In this document: piece by piece, positions 6,251 through 9,089 of the stretch
Layout: each line of letters opens with the position of its first letter
How positions within the stretch are numbered: position 1 is the stretch's first letter
Assembly: GCA_022615255.1 (NCBI GenBank)
Contig: JAKEHC010000062.1
Span: forward strand, 1 to 9,089
DNA: 9,089 bases
Direction of reading: 5' to 3'
DNA from: Candidatus Dadabacteria bacterium
GTDB taxonomy: Bacteria; Desulfobacterota_D; UBA1144; Nemesobacterales; CSP1-2
Notes under the pieces: model-generated
The model's input: the letters and a program-made list of their open reading frames with translations, nothing else
Told to the model about the DNA's origin: nothing
Databases searched by the model: none
Translations under genes and position numbers: made by a program

Positions 6251-7363
6251 TTATTCTTCTTCACCTGCAAATAGCTTTACGAAGTTGTCTATTGAGGTGG
6301 GTGGGATTTTGGCAACCTTCATGTTCTCTTCCACATGGTTTATGTTGCTCATTCCTACAAGAGCCGATGAGATTCCTGGAGTAGAGCGGACAAACTGGAT
6401 TGCCCGCTGGGCATCGGTTTCTAGTCCGGTTAGACATTCACCGATAAATTCAGGGAGATTTTTTGAAAGCTGACTTTGAAGAAGCGATGAGCTTGCGATC
6501 ACTGTTATTCCCATCTTCCATGAAGCCTCAAGCACAGAGGTCATCTGTCCGTCAACCCCTTGATTCTTAAGTACAAGAGCCTCAGGCATCGCAAGATTAA
6601 AGGGAAGCTGTATTACCTTGAAATGATTCTCTTCACCGGCAACCTCCTTTGCAATACCCAAAAGTTCTTCAAGAGACAGATAACCTAGTGCAGTTGGTTC
6701 CTGGCGGTATCCATTCCAGGTAGCGGTGCCATATGTTCTTATCTTTCCTTGAGAGACCTTGCTTTCAAGCGTCTCGAAAGCGTCCTTTATACGTTTATGG
6801 AACTCCTCCCTCGTTACCTCTTGAAGCTGTTCTTCCGGATTATGAAGGTAGTAAATGTCTATACACTCCAGCCCCATGTTTTTCAGGCTGCACTCAAGCT
6901 GATTCTCTATATAGCGGGGAGTCATACAGTGACTGCCTGAAACCATGTCATCAGGCGTTGCGATACCTGGTTTGACGAAGGTATCAATAAAATATGTTCT
7001 CATATCCCTCGGAGGAGCGCCGTCGAAAGGGATATAGCCACCCTTTGAGGCGATAATTATCTCGTCGCGCGAAGCCTTTCCATCTTTAAATAATATATCA
7101 AGCGCTTTGCCGATTGACCTTTCACTACGCTGAAACCTGTAGTTAATTGCCGTGTCAATCTTATTACAGCCAAGCTCAACGGCGCGGACAACGGCATCAC
7201 GGTATCTGATGTCGGTTGCTTCGTCATAATTACCGAGATAGGATCCGAATCCTATAGATGACATCCATAACCCCTGAGATTCTCTAAAGTGGTCGTGTGG
7301 AACAGTATCCTTCGATCTCTCCCGATAACGCGCTGTGCCTTCATTTGTTGCATAATTGCTCAT
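6251..7363 (-). CDS. Aldo/keto reductase family protein
   Basis: A 370-residue TIM-barrel oxidoreductase of the aldo/keto reductase superfamily, which reduces carbonyl groups with NAD(P)H. The catalytic tetrad is complete: Asp70 and Tyr75 (KIDTAINYR), Lys107 (IIIASKGGY) and His174 (IYYLHNP). Cofactor-binding elements appear late in the barrel (GITVIASSSLLQSQLS, 286-300, and SSALVGMSNINHVEENM). The N-terminus (about 1-30) is a charged extension before the first strand, and the region at 112-150 between strands is longer than in small AKRs, which matches the length above the usual 280-340. ATG at 7363 has GGAGG (7371-7375) 7 bases upstream. It is the first gene of a two-gene operon with the TPR protein. 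Substrate unknown. Confidence 0.9.
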   Translation of the reverse strand: MSNYATNEGTARYRERSKDTVPHDHFRESQGLWMSSIGFGSYLGNYDEATDIRYRDAVVRAVELGCNKIDTAINYRFQRSERSIGKALDILFKDGKASRDEIIIASKGGYIPFDGAPPRDMRTYFIDTFVKPGIATPDDMVSGSHCMTPRYIENQLECSLKNMGLECIDIYYLHNPEEQLQEVTREEFHKRIKDAFETLESKVSQGKIRTYGTATWNGYRQEPTALGYLSLEELLGIAKEVAGEENHFKVIQLPFNLAMPEALVLKNQGVDGQMTSVLEASWKMGITVIASSSLLQSQLSKNLPEFIGECLTGLETDAQRAIQFVRSTPGISSALVGMSNINHVEENMKVAKIPPTSIDNFVKLFAGEEE

Positions 7364-7713
7364 TATTCTGCCTCCGGATTATTTTAACTATTCTACCTGA
7401 ATATTCATTGGATCACCGTTTAGGATACACATTTCGGGACGACATTTTCTATGAGATTCCTTTGACAGCCCGAAATCAATTATTGCGGCAATGTAAGCTG
7501 TTAGTGCGCTTAATGAATAGGAGGTTTATCGATATAATACTAGACACACCCTGCCTGTTTGCGGATAAGTAACTCAGTCCGCATGGTATCGTACAAAGGC
7601 TGTATAGCAACTTTAAGTTACTCTACACATCCTTAATTTGTATTCGCTCCCCGGATTTTACTTTTCTTAGAATTATTCTCAGAAACTTCTCAGGGAAGGA
7701 ACTGAAAGTGAAG
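7364..7713. other. 350-base gap without a convincing gene
   Basis: This gap holds the RBS of the aldo/keto reductase gene at its left end and the downstream region of the cold-shock gene at its right end. A rightward frame runs through to 7572, but its start lies inside the aldo/keto reductase gene and its product resembles nothing I know. The only structure seen is the inverted repeat at 7431-7476. No clear terminator was found after the cold-shock gene. Confidence 0.5.
7431..7476. repeat. Inverted repeat ATTTCGGG/CCCGAAAT upstream of the aldo/keto reductase
   Basis: ATTTCGGG (7431-7438) is exactly repeated in reverse complement at 7469-7476, with 30 bases between the arms. The arms lie about 68-113 bases upstream of the reductase ATG, where a regulator could bind. 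An 8-base pair at this distance can arise by chance. Confidence 0.3.
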
Positions 7714-7917
7714 TTATCTAACTTTATTGACTTTGCTTGCCTGAAGTCCCTTAGGGCCCTCGACAACGTCAAACTCCACTACATCACCCTCTGTAAGGGT
7801 TTTAAAGCCTGAAGCTTGAATAGCGGTGTAATGAACAAAAACATCCTTACCACCTTCCTGCTCAATGAATCCGAAACCCTTGGATTCATTAAACCACTTT
7901 ACTTTACCTTTACGCAA
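7714..7917 (-). CDS. Cold-shock domain protein (CspA family)
   Basis: A 67-residue single OB-fold protein that binds single-stranded RNA and DNA and acts as an RNA chaperone. Both nucleic-acid-binding motifs are present: RNP1 (KGFGFIE, 13-19) and RNP2 (DVFVHYTAI, 25-33). The N-terminal GKVKWFN and the ending GLQASKV-type strand are standard, and length is normal for the family. Tyr30 stands where many members have Phe. The start codon is TTG, not ATG. It is fixed by GGAGG (7925-7929) 7 bases upstream and by the family's usual N-terminus. The gene stands alone, with its own promoter. Confidence 0.95.
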   Translation of the reverse strand: MRKGKVKWFNESKGFGFIEQEGGKDVFVHYTAIQASGFKTLTEGDVVEFDVVEGPKGLQASKVNKVR

Positions 7918-7946
7918 TGTACTGCCTCCTTAAAATTAATCATTTA

Positions 7947-7975
7947 AATATCGCATGTTTTCATTGCTTTGTCAA
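7947..7975 (-). promoter_or_regulatory. Promoter of the cold-shock gene
   Basis: On the minus strand a perfect TTGACA (7970-7975) is followed after 17 bases by GATATT (7947-7952, 4 of 6 matches). Transcription would start near 7940, leaving a leader of about 23 bases. That is too short for the long temperature-responsive leader known from E. coli cspA, so this gene is probably not controlled that way. Confidence 0.55.
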
Positions 7976-8088
7976 ACCGCCCCGTGCCCTTTACGCCTCA
8001 CTAATTAGCGAATTAAAGATTTCTATATTGAAAGCGCGTATACGGGTTTTGTTATGTTCACAAGTGCCTGGTTTATTGGTTTCTGTTA

Positions 8089-8128
8089 GTGTCCCCGTGG
8101 CATTTGAACCCGCAACCGTAAGATTAGG
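8089..8128 (-). pseudogene. Possible 3'-half tRNA remnant (tRNA-Arg CCT-like)
   Basis: Read on the minus strand, CCT is followed by 17 bases and then TTCAAAT inside GCGGGTTCAAATGCC, and then by CGGGGACAC. These occupy the spacings of an anticodon, a T-arm loop and a 3' acceptor strand in a tRNA-Arg(CCT)-type gene. However, the T stem pairs poorly, the anticodon stem does not pair, no 5' half is recognisable upstream, and the end reads CTA rather than CCA. It may be a decayed tRNA piece or a chance match. Confidence 0.25.
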
Positions 8129-8186
8129 AAACAGCACAACGGGTCTATTAAAAACTAGTCTTTAATTTTTCCAGCTAGTATATTCT

Positions 8187-8217
8187 TTGTAGAGTAGCTA
8201 CTGTTAGGTACTATACT
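8187..8217 (+). promoter_or_regulatory. Weak possible promoter upstream of the YeaO-like gene
   Basis: TATACT (8212-8217) matches the -10 consensus at 5 of 6 positions. TTGTAG (8187-8192) is the nearest -35-like box, but its spacer of 19 bases is long. A perfect 10-bp palindrome AGTAGCTACT (8193-8202) lies in the spacer. The evidence is marginal. Confidence 0.2.
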
Positions 8218-8250
8218 TACATTGTTTTTATCATAGCTCTGGGTAAGGAG

Positions 8251-8271
8251 CGTTATGAGTAAAACATAACG
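8251..8271. promoter_or_regulatory. Inverted repeat CGTTATG/CATAACG in the YeaO-like leader
   Basis: CGTTATG (8251-8257) and CATAACG (8265-8271) are exact reverse complements separated by 7 bases. The element could be an operator or a leader hairpin. The stem includes a possible start codon: AAGGAG (8245-8250) lies 4 bases upstream of ATG at 8255, which opens a four-codon frame (M-S-K-T, stop at 8267-8269). A hairpin here would sequester that start. Confidence 0.35.
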
Positions 8272-8287
8272 AAGTATAAGGAATCTG

Positions 8288-8344
8288 ATGAACTATAAAT
8301 TGGTTGTTGCTCGTCTACCCTATAAGAGAATAACAAAATCATGA
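8288..8344 (+). CDS. 18-residue upstream ORF overlapping the YeaO-like start
   Basis: The frame encodes MNYKLVVARLPYKRITKS. It has a good ribosome binding site (AAGGA, 5 bases before the ATG), and its TGA overlaps the ATG of the following gene as ATGA (8341-8344). The downstream gene has no clear Shine-Dalgarno of its own, so translation of this short frame could deliver ribosomes to it. The peptide is basic and of unknown function. It could be a leader peptide used only for coupling, or an accident. Confidence 0.4.
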   Translation: MNYKLVVARLPYKRITKS

Positions 8345-8694
8345 TCAAAATTAGACGAGTTTATGATTCTTCCGATAAGGATGAGGGCCTCGGCTTTCTA
8401 ATAGATAGGCTCTGGCCCCGGGGTGTGAAGAAAGGGACGCTCCAGATGGAGGGTTGGCTAAAAGATGCAGCCCCTAGTGATGCCCTTCGTCGCTGGTTTA
8501 AACATGATCCCAAGAAATGGGATAAGTTTCGGCATCGTTACTTTGCTGAACTAGACAGCAAGCGAGAGGTCTGGCAGCCGCTTCTCAAGGCTGCACGCAA
8601 GGGTACGATAACGCTTCTTTATAGCGCTAGGGATCGGGAACACAATAATGCTTTAGCCTTAAAGGAATATCTAAAATCAAAGCTTAAAAAATAA
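8341..8694 (+). CDS. DUF488 family protein (YeaO-like)
   Basis: A 117-residue protein matching the YeaO subgroup of DUF488 across its whole length. It has an N-terminal IKIRRVYD strand, the signature DRLWPRG (22-28), WLKDAAPS (39-46), WFKHDPKKWDKFRHRYFAEL (52-71) and the C-terminal TLLYSARDREHNNALAL (91-107). The family is small and cytosolic and its biochemical role is not established as far as I know. The ATG at 8341 gives the normal family N-terminus but has only a poor AAGAGA about 11 bases upstream. Translation may depend on the overlapping upstream short frame. It is transcribed away from the cold-shock gene and precedes the oxidoreductase gene in the same direction. Confidence 0.92.
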   Translation: MIKIRRVYDSSDKDEGLGFLIDRLWPRGVKKGTLQMEGWLKDAAPSDALRRWFKHDPKKWDKFRHRYFAELDSKREVWQPLLKAARKGTITLLYSARDREHNNALALKEYLKSKLKK

Positions 8695-8772
8695 TAACCT
8701 ATGATTAAATTGCAGTTATTTTTCAGAGAAATGAATTATGAATCAATAACTCAGATAGGGAGCATCCTACTT

Positions 8773-8802
8773 AAAAACCTTTTTTTATCAAATGCGGTTT
8801 TT
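8773..8802 (+). terminator. Weak hairpin between the YeaO-like and oxidoreductase genes
   Basis: AAAAACC (8773-8779) and GGTTTTT (8796-8802) can form a 7-bp, A/T-rich stem with a 16-base loop that contains a T run. The 3' arm ends in five T's, as in some intrinsic terminators. The stem is weak and the loop long, so termination is uncertain. Confidence 0.25.
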
Positions 8803-8873
8803 ATCCCTTGTTTCTAGATGGATTGCCAATGTAGCTTATATTTAGAGCAGGAATTCATCGGGAGGGGCAAACA

Positions 8874-9089
8874 ATGGTGAAGGACGTTGATTTCTTATTG
8901 ATCGGTGGCGGGCTTGCAAGCGCAACCGCAGCTGAGACATTAAGGGAAGAAGGAGCCAAAGGTAAAATCGTTATTTTATCGGCGGAAAAATATCTTCCCT
9001 ATCACCGCCCGCCGCTTACCAAGCACTTCCTTCTTGGAAAACAGAAAAGGGAGCGCATATTGGTACTCAAAGAAAGCTACTACCGAGAA
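8874..9089 (+). CDS. FAD/NAD(P)-dependent oxidoreductase, N-terminal part (3' cut by window)
   Basis: The first 72 residues of a pyridine nucleotide-disulphide-type flavoprotein. A beta strand leads into the dinucleotide-binding motif GGGLASATAAETL (11-23). The second strand ends in an acidic residue (KIVILSAEK, Glu38), which would contact the FAD ribose. YHRPPLTKHFLLGK (43-56) is the segment typical of ferredoxin/rubredoxin/putidaredoxin reductase-like and AIF-like enzymes. ATG at 8874 follows GGAGGGG (8861-8867 region) at good spacing. The NAD(P) domain and C-terminal domain lie beyond the window, so the electron partner cannot be inferred. Family call firm, subgroup likely. Confidence 0.88.
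   Translation, partial: MVKDVDFLLIGGGLASATAAETLREEGAKGKIVILSAEKYLPYHRPPLTKHFLLGKQKRERILVLKESYYRE

Noticed and set aside
7297..7572. Rightward 91-codon open frame overlapping the start of the aldo/keto reductase gene.
   Set aside because: It begins inside a well-supported gene on the other strand, has no good ribosome binding site, and its product shows no family-like pattern.
7650..7700. Terminator stem after the cold-shock gene from CTCAG/CTCAG segments.
   Set aside because: The two segments are direct, not inverted, repeats, so they cannot form a stem.
7917..8165. Rightward 82-codon open frame starting at the cold-shock gene's start codon.
   Set aside because: It runs through the cold-shock promoter and the tRNA-like fragment, and its composition looks random.

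Overview
The window looks like chromosomal DNA of a Gram-negative, probably uncultured bacterium. The Gram-negative inference rests on an EmrA/HlyD-type periplasmic adaptor at the left edge. The sequence alone does not place the lineage. Genes are closely packed, several use GTG or TTG starts, and most have a clear GGAGG-type ribosome binding site. No rRNA, complete tRNA, CRISPR array, transposase or integrase is visible.

Layout: (1) 1-762 (+) is the C-terminal part of an EmrA-like membrane fusion protein. (2) 890-4087 (-) is a compact three-gene operon read from right to left: a 90-residue basic protein, a 211-residue protein that may carry a winged helix, and a 760-residue GHKL (Hsp90/MutL/MORC-type) ATPase. 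The first two overlap by 4 bases and the third follows after 10 bases. A strong promoter precedes the operon, and a perfect 19-bp palindrome covers its -10 box. (3) 4362-5169 (-) is a second small operon: a stand-alone RadC N-terminal helix-hairpin-helix protein, a 66-residue antitoxin-like protein and a HicB-like protein, with no toxin beside them. (4) 5436-7363 (-) holds an aldo/keto reductase followed 2 bases later by a TPR protein. (5) 7714-7917 (-) is a cold-shock protein with a TTG start and a short leader. (6) 8288-8694 (+) is a YeaO-type DUF488 gene preceded by an 18-codon open frame that overlaps its start codon. (7) 8874-9089 (+) is the N-terminus of an FAD-dependent oxidoreductase cut by the window end.

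Hand-counted 60-base samples give about 30-37% G+C in blocks 2 and 3 (samples at 2041, 2701, 4741, 4921) and about 48-50% in the flanking genes (samples at 121, 6001, 6901). The stretch from about 763 to 5300 therefore looks like an acquired AT-rich island of defence- or maintenance-type genes inserted into a household region.

The best candidate for an undescribed system is the three-gene GHKL ATPase cassette. Its compact coupling, apparent self-contained promoter/operator, atypical base composition and proximity to antitoxin-like and RadC-like genes fit a mobile anti-phage or genome-conflict module. The defence role is inferred, not shown.
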